Source: Crossaster papposus (taxonomy: Eukaryota > Echinodermata > Asteroidea > Velatida > Solasteridae). Taken from it: a stretch of 64,000 bases of DNA. Each line of letters begins with the position of its first letter. Within the stretch, counting starts at the first letter, position 1. The notes under the pieces were generated by a model. It had not been told where the DNA came from, ran no database searches, and saw nothing but the letters and a program-made list of their open reading frames with translations. Made by a program: the position numbers and the translations under genes. The stretch spans positions 1,346,729 through 1,410,728 of the forward strand of contig JBAIAA010000509.1 in the NCBI GenBank assembly GCA_037893245.1, written 5' to 3'. Positions 32,244 through 43,245 of the stretch are shown piece after piece.

Positions 32244-34666
32244 TTAATCTTCTAGGTCCAGTTCTTCTGTAGGTTTGGTAGGATTAGAACAGCTCTGTTC
32301 TTTATAGTCACCGCATGCTGCTGTGCAGTCAAGTCCATTTCTCCTGCAGGTGCACTTTTTGGATTCACAACCAGTTTTGCAGTTGCAACGGTTCTGATTC
32401 ACCATTGCCCAACCCCAATTCCGTTGGATTTAAGTCATCATTTTTTCCCCCTCCATTCTTGAATTTGGTAGTAAACTCGCATACTGTGGAACTTGGCAGA
32501 TGCCTCAGTAGGTGGCAAATTGCGAGCCTCAACATGTTTCGAGCTCTGTAAAGCCTTGTCACTGAAGTTGAATGCAAGGGCCTTTTCACCAGCATGGATG
32601 ATGTCCTCTTTCTTTGCGCTTTCCACCATGAAAGTATCAGCCACTTTTGACAATTCATCGGTACGGATCTTGGACAGGCCTACCTGCTTTCCAATGCCAT
32701 AGAGCCTCGATGTCGTGTCACACCCCAAAAGTGCATGAACAAAAAGCAGCCTTGAGCACACAGCAGGGCCAAGCTCCTCCTTCGACTTCCAGATGTTCCA
32801 CATGCGATTTGTTTTTGATTTCGGTTTTGGCTCAGGTCTGAAGAATAAGGCTCTGCCTTTAGTATCTGCATGGTGAAGAAGTAGCACTATCAGGTCAGTG
32901 TCATCCCCAACAAGCACAGTGTCCTTGGAATGGGATGCTACAATGGCTTCTTGGACGATTAGAAGGTCAGCATCTTCTCTTGCATGTGCAATAGTGCAAC
33001 CAGTCCTCTCAAGGTAGTCCCCAAGAAACTTCAGGAATCTTTGCTTGTTTGCATGGTTGTTTAGAAAGCCTGTCTTCTTCAGGGAAACTACCGTCTCTGG
33101 CATCAAGTTCACAGTGTAGGCCCAGATCCTTGGCCACGTCTTAGATGTGTGACGTCCTTGGTGTTTGGACCTTGACCATAACCGTCGAAGATAACTGTTG
33201 CCCTAAAAACTGCATCAAATGTTTCTCCCTTGATCCATGGCAGACGTTGCAGCAGTGCTCCTCTATCGAGAACATAGTAGACAGGATCAGGAAGAACCTC
33301 ATTTTCGTTTTTAACCAGCTTCCAGAGTGCGTCTGCCAGTGCTGGTTTGTCTGCTACGCAAGGCCTAAGGAAGTGATGAGTTGTCAAATAGCGCAGGCGG
33401 ATGGGTACATAATTCGTACTTGAAGTATGAGGCCGGATCATCCTTTATACCATTAGTGGCTAGCAGGCTTAGTCTCTGGAAAAGGAGTTGTGGGTCCACT
33501 TGTACCTTATCATCATTGTCAACAGTGATTGCAGCTTTTGATATCAGAGTAACAGCTTGCTTCTTTCTTTGAAAGGAAATGTCTGCAATGGTTTTACCAA
33601 TCATGGAATCTAGAATCCTTTGGCCAACAAGCTTAGCATTATCAACATTGACTGACTCACTGGCAATGACACCATTCACAAGGCCGCGAAGAGAAGGATC
33701 AGGGCCAAAGGGATTTAGAGTACTCAGAGTGCTCAAGATTTTGTATGTGTCTTCAGTGTCCCTCTTGATCCTAGATTGGGAGCAGTCCTTGTGTTGTTCA
33801 GTTGAATCTGAGTTAACCCCAGTAAGTTCTTGCATACATTGACTGATATCTGCACCTGCAGGCATTGACAAGAGCCACACAAGTCGCTGCACTTCTGTAA
33901 ACCCGCGGCCTCTAGTTAGACCACCATTTGTTTTGAGACTCCTCATAAGAACTTGTTTGATTACTAAGTCAGTAGACAATCCTGCCCAACAGCGATCACT
34001 GCGACGAACAACATGGAACCCTTCCAGGAAGCACTTGTGGATATCTGGGTGTTTTTCTCGAAGTTCCAGCATCATTTGCAGGTATATGTATGCAGATTTG
34101 GCGTACCAATTGTGACCCGCTGCTGCAAAATATGGAAGCATATCTTGAACAGCCTGAAGGTGAAGCGTCAAATCACCAACTCTTTCAGCCTTTATGAATT
34201 TCCGCAAAGTTTTTATCATATCCATATACTGTAGCCAAAGTTGGGCTGTCCTATTGCCTTTCATGCTGTCCCTTTCAGTATTTAAAGTTTCAGCAATTGA
34301 ACAAATAAAATCTTCTTTGGAAAGATTACAAGCTACAGCAGCATGTGGATCCTTCACGATGCTTTCGAACAACTCCCCTGCTTTCAATAAGCATTGGTGT
34401 GGGGCACTGCTACATGTACATGTACTCTCAGAAGCAGCGCTGGTTTCATCATGTAGTGTCATCAAGCTCTGCACCAGTGTCTTCAGAAACATGACAGAGG
34501 ATCTACCAGGATGAGCACCTTGAGGAAGCTCTGCATGAAGCCTGACCAAAGAGGCCTCCTGGATTGAAGTGCAAGGGAAATGTCCCAGAGGAGGTCTAAT
34601 TATTGAATTAGAGTCACAAATGACAAGTTTATACCAATATTTAAATTTGTGGGTAATGGCGGCCAT
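32244..34666 (-). pseudogene. Broken gene: novel N-terminal region, FEN1/XPG-like (PIN-fold) nuclease, CXC zinc domain
   Basis: Four reading-frame segments follow one another on the minus strand. (1) 34,666-33,365, 433 codons: a conserved-looking helical region with RRSDRCWAGLSTDLVIKQVL and GGLTRGRGFTEVQRLVWLLS, which I recall from large uncharacterised invertebrate proteins. (2) 33,441-33,109: PALADALWKLVK and VIFDGYGQGPNTKD, resembling the FEN1/XPG N motif FDG-x-P-x-x-K. (3) 33,112-32,438: REDADLLIVQEAI, VLVGDDTDLIVLLL (acidic residues like the XPG I-region) and LLGCDTTSRLYGIGK, matching the GCD...GIG helix-hairpin of FEN1-type nucleases. (4) to a stop at 32,244: RCNCKTGCESKKCTCRRNG and further cysteines, a Tesmin/TSO1-like CXC domain with eight of the usual nine Cys. 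Frame breaks lie near 33,375, 33,115, 32,445 and 32,405. Nuclease activity is inferred by motif only. Confidence 0.75.
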
Positions 34667-34707
34667 TGAACCGTGTTACGTAATACTTTTGAAAGGTTAT
34701 TCCTTTC

Positions 34708-34977
34708 TTCATTGGACTCCTTGACCATGAAAACATAGGTATAGACACCATTTTAGGCATGCTAGCCCTCTTTGTTTTAAAGATATGCCTTTTTTTTCAT
34801 TTTCAGCTAATGGCGGGAACTAATTAACATAATTATGCAAATTTGAAGGCTTTCCGACACTTGGATTTTGGAGGATATGTTAAACTTGGGTGTCTATAGA
34901 ACCCATAACAGTTGAAATCAATTATGTTGCAATTTTTTCCAGGTCAAGCCAGTATTTCTGATAGATTGACTGGACTA
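34708..34977 (-). repeat. Right terminal inverted repeat of the 3.2-kb element
   Basis: The reverse complement of 31,741-32,006 with a few indels; its outer end is TGACTGGACTA followed by the TTT of the target duplication. Confidence 0.9.
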
Positions 34978-35188
34978 TTTCCAGCTCCGACTGCATGACC
35001 ACAGTCTTACAATTGCATATATACAAGTACATGTACATGTACATGTACATTGTACTTATACGGTGTACAAATTCTATGTACTTGTACAATTTACATGTGG
35101 TTTGTAGACACTATATGCACATATGCAAGATGTACATGTACTTTGTCAAGCTTCAAGCATTGAGACTTCTCCCACCCGTGAAGTCTAA

Positions 35189-36718
35189 CTTGGTATGTAA
35201 AAATACATATTTGTTATTGATTCTTAACAATTTTTTCTTCCTTTTCATAACGTACTGTATAGCATAGAAGTCTAAAGAATTAGTAGGTTCCAGAAAAAGG
35301 TCCCTAGAATGAAAACTACTTGTAAAAAATCCATTTTCTGAATTGTTCACCAAATAACTGTATGGCAATTGAACTGTTGCTGGCAGTACAAAAGAAACAA
35401 GTTGCACTTTTTTTTCTGGTTATATCCTTGAATTTCTATTACGCACTTATCAAAAGAAATAATTCTGATAACAAAGATGAATCACAGGTCCTTTGTGTTG
35501 TCAGGGACACACGCCTACGACATCTATTATAATCACAGTATGTGAATTAAACTGCTTGAACTGAAAAGCAATGAACCTCGACCACTGACGATGGCAGTTA
35601 TTTATGCTAGTTATTTACTGGCGGGCGGTTGTAGTCGCTTTATTATTCGACTTTTTCAAAGAGGCGACTATTTATTACCTGTCGGCTCCGGTGATACCTT
35701 TGTATTTTACTAGCTATGTGAATAGTACTGCGTTCACACACTTCCCAAACGTAATATAAAGGTTTACGTCCTTTCATTCAAACTAGTCATGCTTTACACC
35801 AATTCCTGATGTTTTACTCTGCAAGATTGTTCCTTATAAAATCTAGACTGATAAAATATTATCGACGTGGCCCAAATTTCCCCTTTAGTTTTTTTAATAT
35901 ATTTGCGGTTCCTCGTAAGAAACTCAAGTACACTGCGCTGTAAAAGATTATTGCTATGAAACATTTCTGCCACTCGAAGGCAATTACCCCTATCCCATTC
36001 ATTTTTTTTGATCTATTTGTTTTAGTCACTATATCAATTTAAATTGAATTTATTTTCAAATCTGCTTTACTGCATTACGACATTAAATTAAATAAGACCA
36101 AAGTTAATCTGCGGAGACTGCGCCCCAAGATTTGTACTCATTACATGTGTATAATAAATGTCCAACTACAGCAGTTTGCATCAACTCCTTACAACTTCAT
36201 ATCCTTGAAGCCTTTGATGGGTTATCCAATATGTCCCAATGTTATGCTGTCATGGCGATGGTATGTGTGTGTTCACTGCATGTGGTGACTGGTCAATTAT
36301 TAACACCAACAGTATTGGTAGATATAAACAAGCTGATTGTTGTATAAAGACAGCTGACGGTGGTTGCTGTAGGATGTGAAGTCCCTTGTGTAATCAGTCA
36401 GTACGCAGCGCGCGTTCGTTTGGTTTGCAACGATAAAATGAATATTCTTGAGATTGGATACCACATTTAAAATTGTAAGGGTCTTTAAAACAGCAATTGT
36501 ATTATCAAATAAAGAACGTGTAGCCTTATCGTTTACAAGAAATAAAAAAAGAACTATTTTGAGAGATATAAGGATCGCGAATGTATTCTTTAACACTAGT
36601 TATTCTACACAGTGTAGATACACGCTCGAGTACGTGCACGCAGGTTTGTACACAAACCATCAGTATACATGTTCATGCACAGTCAATTAAATGTCACTTT
36701 TATCGAGTGTCCGAGTAA
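35189..36718. other. No recognisable feature
   Basis: AT-rich unique sequence; short open frames of up to 98 codons without domain signatures. No TIR or tandem structure was seen. Confidence 0.45.
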
Positions 36719-37637
36719 TAGTCTAGGCAAAAATCCAGAAATGTGCCTATTTAAGTTGCATGAGGCATTTTTGAGGAAAAGCAAACAAATAGGTGATTCT
36801 GAAAGATAATTTTGTGCTGAATATGAATATCCTGTTTGTGTTTCTCAAAATTGCCTAATTAGGTCAGTATTTAAGGTCAAAGATCATTAAGTGCAAATTT
36901 CAGTTTTTCACAAGAAATAGTTTATTTTACCTCCTAAATACTATGATATTAATAATTTTGCAATTTCTTTTTTAATAAATCATACACAGCATGTCAAAAT
37001 ATCGAAATGAATAGAAATTTGTAAAGAATTATTCACTTCTTTTGACAATATCTCCTTAACCATTGGACTTTTTCTTTTTCACCACGGGATGAGTTTCTAC
37101 AGGCAGTTTTTCAAACATATGCACGTTTGATCGGTGTTCTCTGGCTGATTTACATTATTTTGGGTACCGAGGGACAGGAATATGGTATTTGGTTTCATAA
37201 ATTGTTATAATTAGGACGGGAATTAGAGCCAAGGGTCGATTAGTGCAGAATACCAATTATTAGGAAATTTCATTTTTGTGCATCCCTACAAAATGCTGGT
37301 GCTGTAGTAGGCCCCTATATACCTCACATGCTTTTGTTAAATCTACAGGGTGGGAATCCCTACCCACTGTCTGAATCAGTGATGTAGTACTCGAGACCGG
37401 TCTCAGTCTCGAGACTGGTCTCGGGGCCTGGTCTCGGTCTAGACTAGCCGGTCTTGGTCTTAAATCTTAATGACTCGGTCTTGGTCTCGGATGTCTGGTC
37501 TCGGGTCTCGGTGCCGAGACCGACCGAGACCGGCAATGGAAATGTAGTAATAAATGCACTAGAATACAAAACAAAGCCCAGTAGTATACTGTATAATGAT
37601 AGTAGGCCTATGTGGATATGGATAGGCATACATAATG
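36719..37637 (+). repeat. Dispersed repeat E, copy 3, with hAT-like extension
   Basis: A direct-strand counterpart of 12,566-13,406. The E core (GCATGAGGCATTTTTGAGG to TAGTGCAGAATACC) is followed by GTGCATCCCTACAAAATGCT, GGGTGGGAATCCCTACCCAC, CAGTGATGTAGTACTCGAG and a GAGACC word array, ending TGGATATGGATAGGCATACA. The CAGTGATG terminus and the degenerate subterminal repeats resemble hAT-superfamily ends. No transposase is present. Confidence 0.75.
37377..37545. repeat. Degenerate GAGACCGGTCTCG word array
   Basis: A compact array of GGTCTCGG, CTCGAGAC and CGGTCTTGGTCT words, locally palindromic, matching a shorter array at 12,655-12,745. Likely the subterminal repeat region of an old DNA transposon. 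Confidence 0.6.
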
Positions 37638-37939
37638 TAATGTAATGTAATAACTAACAGGCATACATAGTATGCCTGTTAGTTATTACAACCATAGGTT
37701 ACAACACAAAATTCGTTGAGCACCCGCGCGTCACATCACATACGCGGCAAATAATCCCATAATGTGCACACTTACTGTTGAACCCTAAGTTCAAGTTACT
37801 GGGAAAATAATTAAATTGACGACTAGTCGTGAATATATTCACGACCAGTCGCACACAAAAATCATAGTGGCCATATTACAATGCAAATGTAATCAGTGCT
37901 CATACTGGAACTTTTTATGTATCTATAATTTAAGAACAT

Positions 37940-38085
37940 AATTAAAGATCTGTACATGTACGGTGTTTGGTGTGTGGGTTCGAACCCTGCCATGAGCAAC
38001 ATAGTGTACGGTGCCCTTGGGTAAGAGACGTACTGAAATTGCCTCTCTAAGCCCAGGAATGTGTGTACCTGTAGTGTTAGGGTAT
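37940..38085 (+). repeat. SINE fragment with Pol III B-box
   Basis: GTGGGTTCGAACCCTGCC contains an exact B-box (GGTTCGAACCC). It is followed by GTGCCCTTGGGTAAGAGACG and GCCTCTCTAAGCCCAGGAA, wording typical of tRNA-derived SINEs with a conserved central/3' part in deuterostome genomes. The A-box half is missing or too diverged to see, so the copy is probably 5'-truncated. Confidence 0.55.
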
Positions 38086-38236
38086 ATAATAGAATATAAC
38101 GATGCGCATTTTGTATAATGACGCCCCAAACGCAGATAATTATACATGTTTCGAAGTATCTGTCAAAGAACACAAAACTTTTCCGGGTAAAGTATACTGC
38201 TGTATACTGAAAGGCAACGACCTCATAATACATGTA

Positions 38237-38821
38237 CAGGGTGTCTCTAAAAAAAGTATACCCATTTTAAAATTGGTATTATTGCAAAACTACTGAATAT
38301 TTCAGAAAAAGACAAATGTCTGTGGAAAGGGTAGAATGTTCTCTTTTCAATGGTATAAGGTTTATTATGTCATTGCCATGGATGACTGAACAAACAAGAC
38401 ATTTATGAAAGGTACTGAAATCAGCACTGTGACAAGTTGGTTTTACTTGAGCGACGAAGCTCCGGCAGGTGTTTTTAGGGACAAATTCTTTTGCTGTTTG
38501 AGGTTGAACAAATTGGAAACATTATGACAGGGTCTCTTTCCTGACAAATGCAAGGTGGTGGTCACCATTCCTGTTAATGCATAACTGGCATCTTAGTCTC
38601 ATGCCTGACTTATCGTCCCAACTTGTCACAGTGCTGATTTCAGTACCTCTCATAACTGTCTTGTTTGTTCAGTCATCCATGGCAATGACATAATGAACAT
38701 TATACCATTGGACAGAGGGCATTCTACCCTTTCAACAGACATTTGCCTTTTTCTGAAATGTTCAGTAATTTTGCAATAATATGAATTTGAAAATGGGTAT
38801 ACTTTTTTTAGAGACACCCTG
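38237..38821. mobile_element. Tc1/mariner-type MITE with long TIRs
   Basis: 585 bp bounded by CAGGGTGTCTCTAAAAAAAG and its complement CTTTTTTTAGAGACACCCTG-type end, with TA on each side (38,235-38,236 and 38,822-38,823). The inverted repeats extend about 215 bp inward (to the ACTGTGACAAGTTGG words) around a ~170-bp centre. TA duplication and CAGGG ends fit Tc1/mariner. No transposase is present. Confidence 0.8.
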
Positions 38822-38823
38822 TA

Positions 38824-39308
38824 GATCGGTGTACATTTTACAGAAACTGACAAGAACAATATATACAGGGATATCCGTGCGCGGGAAGTGGTAACATGTT
38901 TACCACCATCGACTTCCCTTGACCCGGCGACCCAAGCTTTGAAATATCAATTTACATTCAACGAAATGTGCAGCCGAGTTAAAATGCACACACTGACACA
39001 GACATCCCCCAACCCATGTCTTATACGTTCCAAAGTACTGTGGACATTCCTTTGTATTAGTTAATAAAACGTTGGCTAAACTTCTCTTTTTTAGCTTGCA
39101 TAAACAAATAAACCCCAAATTTTGATTGTGGGCACTTTAGGTGATTCCACAAATGCTATACATGTATACCCTGTGAAGATTTGAACACAATGGGGCTAAA
39201 GAGTGCAAATATACATCGCTGTGGAGCTGATTAGACTTCACATGGGTAGCTAGTCAGCCCCGTACAGTACACAGTGTTCTGTTAAAATAACTCACAAAAA
39301 CCCGTTAA
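38824..39308. other. No recognisable feature
   Basis: Unique sequence with one 72-codon minus-strand frame lacking any domain; not supported as a gene. Confidence 0.4.
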
Positions 39309-39381
39309 CGATAGCCGGATTCGAACCGCAGACCTTTTGATCCATAGCTCGCCTTTCTTACCAACTAAGATATTTGGCGAG
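39309..39381 (-). repeat. tRNA-like sequence (pseudo-tRNA or SINE head)
   Basis: On the minus strand the order TATCTTAGTTGGTAAGAAAG (A-box-like) then GGTTCGAATCC (perfect B-box) occurs at tRNA spacing. The acceptor strands do not pair and the T-stem is only partly paired, so it is not a functional tRNA gene by inspection. Confidence 0.5.
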
Positions 39382-40747
39382 TTGGTTGAGAACTGTTGTT
39401 ATTAACAGTTCTTTAATGTAGCTGAGTTGCCATTGTTCTTTTCATGTGCGACAGCAAAATGTTCTTTTCGGGCGTATTTATTCACTCGGAATATATATTA
39501 AACAAAAGAGTTGGCATAGGTAGCCAAAATCTTCAATGAGGACAACTTTATAATCAGGTTGAGACCTTGGCTATCCAAAACAATATACGACTGCATGAGA
39601 GGAACCCACTGTGTGACTGCTCATGTGTACTGCATGTGCATCAAAATGGTAATGTCGCTAGATAAGCCAAGAGTCACAGAAGTTAAGTACCAGGATAATG
39701 TGTTGCCATGTTGTCTAACTAATGAACTATATTCAGCAATCATGAGTCAAAAGTAAGAAAATAAGAGCGTATAAGGTATAGCATTAAAAATACCATTGTA
39801 GGTTTAAGCACAGGTGTTTAAGCTAGCTAATAAAACATTAAACAAATCCTGTCACACATGAATATACATTCACGCACACCCAGCAACTGACAACAAATCG
39901 CAAACCGGTACACGGGTTAGTATATAATACCGTGTGGATAGGACACCGTCCTTTTTAGTTTGTTTTTATTGGCCAGCGCAATTCCATGAAAAGATGGACG
40001 CTGTTGAAAAGTGGAAATTTATATGTTCTAAACTACAAGCATCATACCATCGAACATAGTGTTAAATTAAAGGGGACAATCTTTCATTTGAGTGGCGTGT
40101 CTTTGTAGTCAAGTGTGATTTAGTTTGTTAACTAAACTCTACAAAATGTTTTTAACGTGTTTTTAAATAGTCTTGTTTTGGTAATAATAGTCTTTAATTT
40201 AATGCGTGTCTGAACACTTTTGACAGCCAAACACTTTGGAGATTTGTGAATACCTTTCCTGACGTTTGCAAGTCCGAGTATTGACAACTGGGGTCTATTA
40301 CCAGTTAATACTTAGGGTATAACTGCGTGCAACAAATAAAAGTCCAGATTTAAAAAACAAGAATGTTTAAAACTCAATGCAATACGTACAAATATAATAG
40401 ACATGAAATATATGTACTACGTGCTACGGGATAAATAAATTATATTTCACAGGAAATAAGAATATTCTTAAGGAACTTTTTATAACCGTTTATATTTCTA
40501 AAGTAAGGTACTGGGGTGATTTTATTCCAGAGCAGTGGGCCTTGATGTCTAACTGTTTTAATAAATAAAGTAGTTTTTGTTATCATAGTCACTCAATCTC
40601 TTATGTCCGCCCACCTACATTTCAACCGGACATAACCGGCAAAGACTAAGTCATGCTTAAAATTCATTTGTTTAAGCCACACAGGTCACAGAGTAATAAA
40701 TGTGATAGTGCCATCCCTCTCTCCGAACCAAAAATGAACATAAAAGG
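39382..40747. other. No recognisable feature
   Basis: AT-rich intergenic sequence; short open frames only. Confidence 0.45.
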
Positions 40748-41291
40748 AATTCCCTTAAAATTGGGTATTCTGCACTAATTGACCATTGGCTCTAATTACA
40801 GTCCTAATTGTAATAATTTATGAAACCAAATACCATATTCCTGTCCCTCAATACCCAAAACAATGTAAATCAGCCAGAGAACACTGATTAAAGGTGCATT
40901 TAGGTGTGAAAAGCAGGTACAAACTCATCCCGTGAAGAAAAAGAGAAAGTCCAATGGTTACGGAGATATTCGCAAAAGAAGTAAATAATTCTTTAACAAT
41001 TTCCATTATTTTATATATTTTGATATGCCGTGCGTGATTTATTATAAGAGAAATTGCAAAATTATTTACACCATTGTATACAAAAGGTAAAGTAAACCAT
41101 TTCTTGTGAAAAAATGAAATTTGCACTTACTGACCTTTGACCTTAATTACTGACCTAATTAGACAATTTTGAGAAACACAAACAAGATATTCAGATTCAG
41201 CACAAAATTACCGTTCAGAATCACCTATTTGTTTGCTTTTCCTCAAAAATGCCTCATGCAGTCATATTTTCTCAAAATCAAACCAGTCTAT
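40748..41291 (-). repeat. Dispersed repeat E, copy 4
   Basis: An inverted copy of the repeat at 6,874-7,410, sharing its subfamily-specific ends (AATTCCCTTAAAATTGGGTA at the left, CTCAAAATCAAACCAGTCTA at the right). An ACATGTACAT-rich tract follows at 41,377-41,415. Confidence 0.75.
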
Positions 41292-41661
41292 AATGTTCAG
41301 TCATTTGTTCTGTGCCAAAGTCCATAGTGTGTGTGTAGTGTAGTAAACCATGTACTACTACGTACAATGTACTGTATGTACATGTACATCTACATCTTCA
41401 TGTACATTGTACATCCACACTATAGAGAGTGCATTAGTATATGGGGGGTCACACACTTTCTGGGAAGTTGCCCATGCTAGCTATAAGGAGGTTTCTCCAG
41501 TGGGTTGACCATGTTGACTCTCCACTGACCTAGCCACTGTTGTAAGACTGGAATTCCCTGACCGCACATCATACTGCCAGTCTGTAAACCACAAGCCCCA
41601 ATATGAAGAATAAGTTAAGACAAAATTAAGGTATTAACGTTTACGAGAGTGTGTTGATAAT

Positions 41662-41731
41662 GCACACCAAATTTCATCGAAATCGGAGGGGGTCGAGCAA
41701 AAAAGTGTGTGGAATGACGTGGAATGACCCA
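41662..41731 (-). repeat. Solo terminal segment of the TGGGTCATT element
   Basis: GCACACCAAATTTCATCGAA through AGTGTGTGGAATGACGTGGA to GACCCA matches the outer end of the inverted repeats at 20,496-20,572 and 54,890-54,970, without the poly-G expansion. Only the terminus is present. Confidence 0.7.
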
Positions 41732-43148
41732 CATGGCAAACCTTTTCTTTCATTTTACAAAATTAATAGCTAGCGGTACAAGGCAAAATGACAATCTTAC
41801 TCTGATGATTGGCCAAGAAAGAAAGTGTAACGCAGGTCCTTCCTGCCATCTGAATTTGTGCTTAATCTTTAGGGGACACGTTTCTATACAACACCAGGTC
41901 ATATTACCCTGTGAGTGCATTGCCATATGGTACACCATTGGGTTCAATCTAAGGTCAAAAGCATGGTCTCATTGCACAGCCATTGTTTTAGGGCAGCATG
42001 CGTAGTTTTACATCATGTACTACTGCTTGTCACGTGTGGAAAGTTATCTAGCGGGGCTCGCTAGTCCACATATTTTGTATGGTTTTAGCTTTGATCCTAG
42101 CTGGAAAGCATACTAGTCAGTTGTATCAACTCCATGGTTATATGTTGGGCAACAACAGTTGACTATCCTTGATGTTTTCTGCATTGGTGTGACTCAAATA
42201 AGCTCAGCAAAGTTGTATTAAAGTTATACAACATTTATTCTCCATTTCTATTAATGTACATGTATCATGTCTATTCATCATTCTTTATTATTGGGGATTC
42301 ACTTTGGCAACTTGTACTGAACACCCAGATAAGATGTTTGCTTATATAGATCGTTACTTGATTAGATACATTATACCAGTAGATTTCATAGTGATTTAAA
42401 GTGATAATTATATTAATCATAGTATTCACGGATTATTTCCACTGCCTGGTTCTTTGACACTTTATGTATTCATTGTATTTCGTACATACATTTATTGTGT
42501 ATTTGATTAATTTCACACAGCAGCTGTACGTGTGGACGTACATGTATAAAAACGATATTCAAGGAACCAAAAACATCTTCATTTGTGAGAATTCTCCCAA
42601 AGAGTGACAAGAAAGTTACACTCACCAATATGCGTACGACCTCTTGTTCAATGGCATAGAAACCCTCAAAGGGGAACCAAAAGCAAGCGAGAGCTCTTGA
42701 TCAAGAAATTGTGTAGAATGTGGTACCATTTGGAAGCTATAATACTTTGAACTTACAAATACCGTGCGAAGGAGTAATTAGTGTTTAATAATAGCGCGCG
42801 AAAAGCGTTGACACGTGAGGGAGCATCATGATTAATTTTTGAAAATGTTTTTATAATAGTTCCTTTATCTGTTGCAGTTGAGGATGTTTATTGTTCAATC
42901 TAAGTTGGTATTTTCTTTTACTGTCAAAGATTATAACAAGTGCATTAAATTTAGATTAATAAATATACAAATATTAAGTTTCGTAAATTAATAAATACCT
43001 AGGAGAGTTAATAGCTTCTGCTTGGTCAAACCTCAATCACGTAGAGGGCATTATTTTGTATAGTAATTGCCCCGGCTTTCCAACAATTGAGCAAATTCAC
43101 TGTTTATTCCCTAAATTAAAAAGTATTTATTAAAGAGATTAAAAGAAT
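41732..43148. other. No recognisable feature
   Basis: Unique AT-rich sequence, including a 93-codon open frame (41,724-42,005) with an antisense partner and no domain. Not supported as a gene. Confidence 0.45.
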
Positions 43149-43245
43149 GAGGACCCGGTCATTACTGCTTGATAACGTACCGGGTTTGGGGATGACCGCC
43201 GGTCAATCGGCCTGTTACCACGCAGTATACCGTGACCGGGTCCTC
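43149..43245. repeat. Short inverted repeat
   Basis: GAGGACCCGGTCA (43,149-43,161) and TGACCGGGTCCTC (43,233-43,245) are perfect inverted repeats around a 71-bp GC-rich centre with ACCGCCGGTCAATCGG words; possibly a very small MITE. Confidence 0.55.

Larger units (their letters stand above)
31741..34977 (-). mobile_element. 3.2-kb TIR DNA element encoding a FEN1/XPG-like nuclease + CXC protein
   Basis: The element is 3,237 bp, with termini TAGTCCAGTCA and TGACTGGACTA. It is flanked by TTTT on the left and TTT on the right; the empty site in repeat R copy 1 has four T's, so the target duplication is TTT. Its terminal inverted repeats are about 266-270 bp. The only coding region is on the minus strand (34,666 to 32,244) and has no DDE, tyrosine-recombinase, HUH or RT signature that I can see. 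It may be an autonomous element of an ill-described class, or a non-autonomous element that captured this gene; the near-complete filling by one gene between long TIRs favours the first. The gene is broken by frameshifts, so this copy is dead. Confidence 0.75.
31584..35188 (+). repeat. Dispersed repeat R, copy 2 (interrupted by a 3.2-kb element)
   Basis: It matches copy 1 (15,311-16,036): CATTACCAGCACGTTGTCGT at the start, then to GCCTGGGAGATGCCTTTT at 31,740. After the insertion it resumes with TTTCCAGCTCCGACTGCATG at 34,978 and continues through TGCACATATGCAAGATGTAC to GCATTGAGACTTCTCCCACC. It lacks the TTAA MITE of copy 1. An ACATGTAC microsatellite (35,028-35,052) is expanded here relative to copy 1. 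Confidence 0.85.

Noticed and set aside
38900..39118. 72-codon minus-strand frame with several cysteines
   Set aside because: No recognisable motif, no homologous copy in the window, and no codon-usage evidence.
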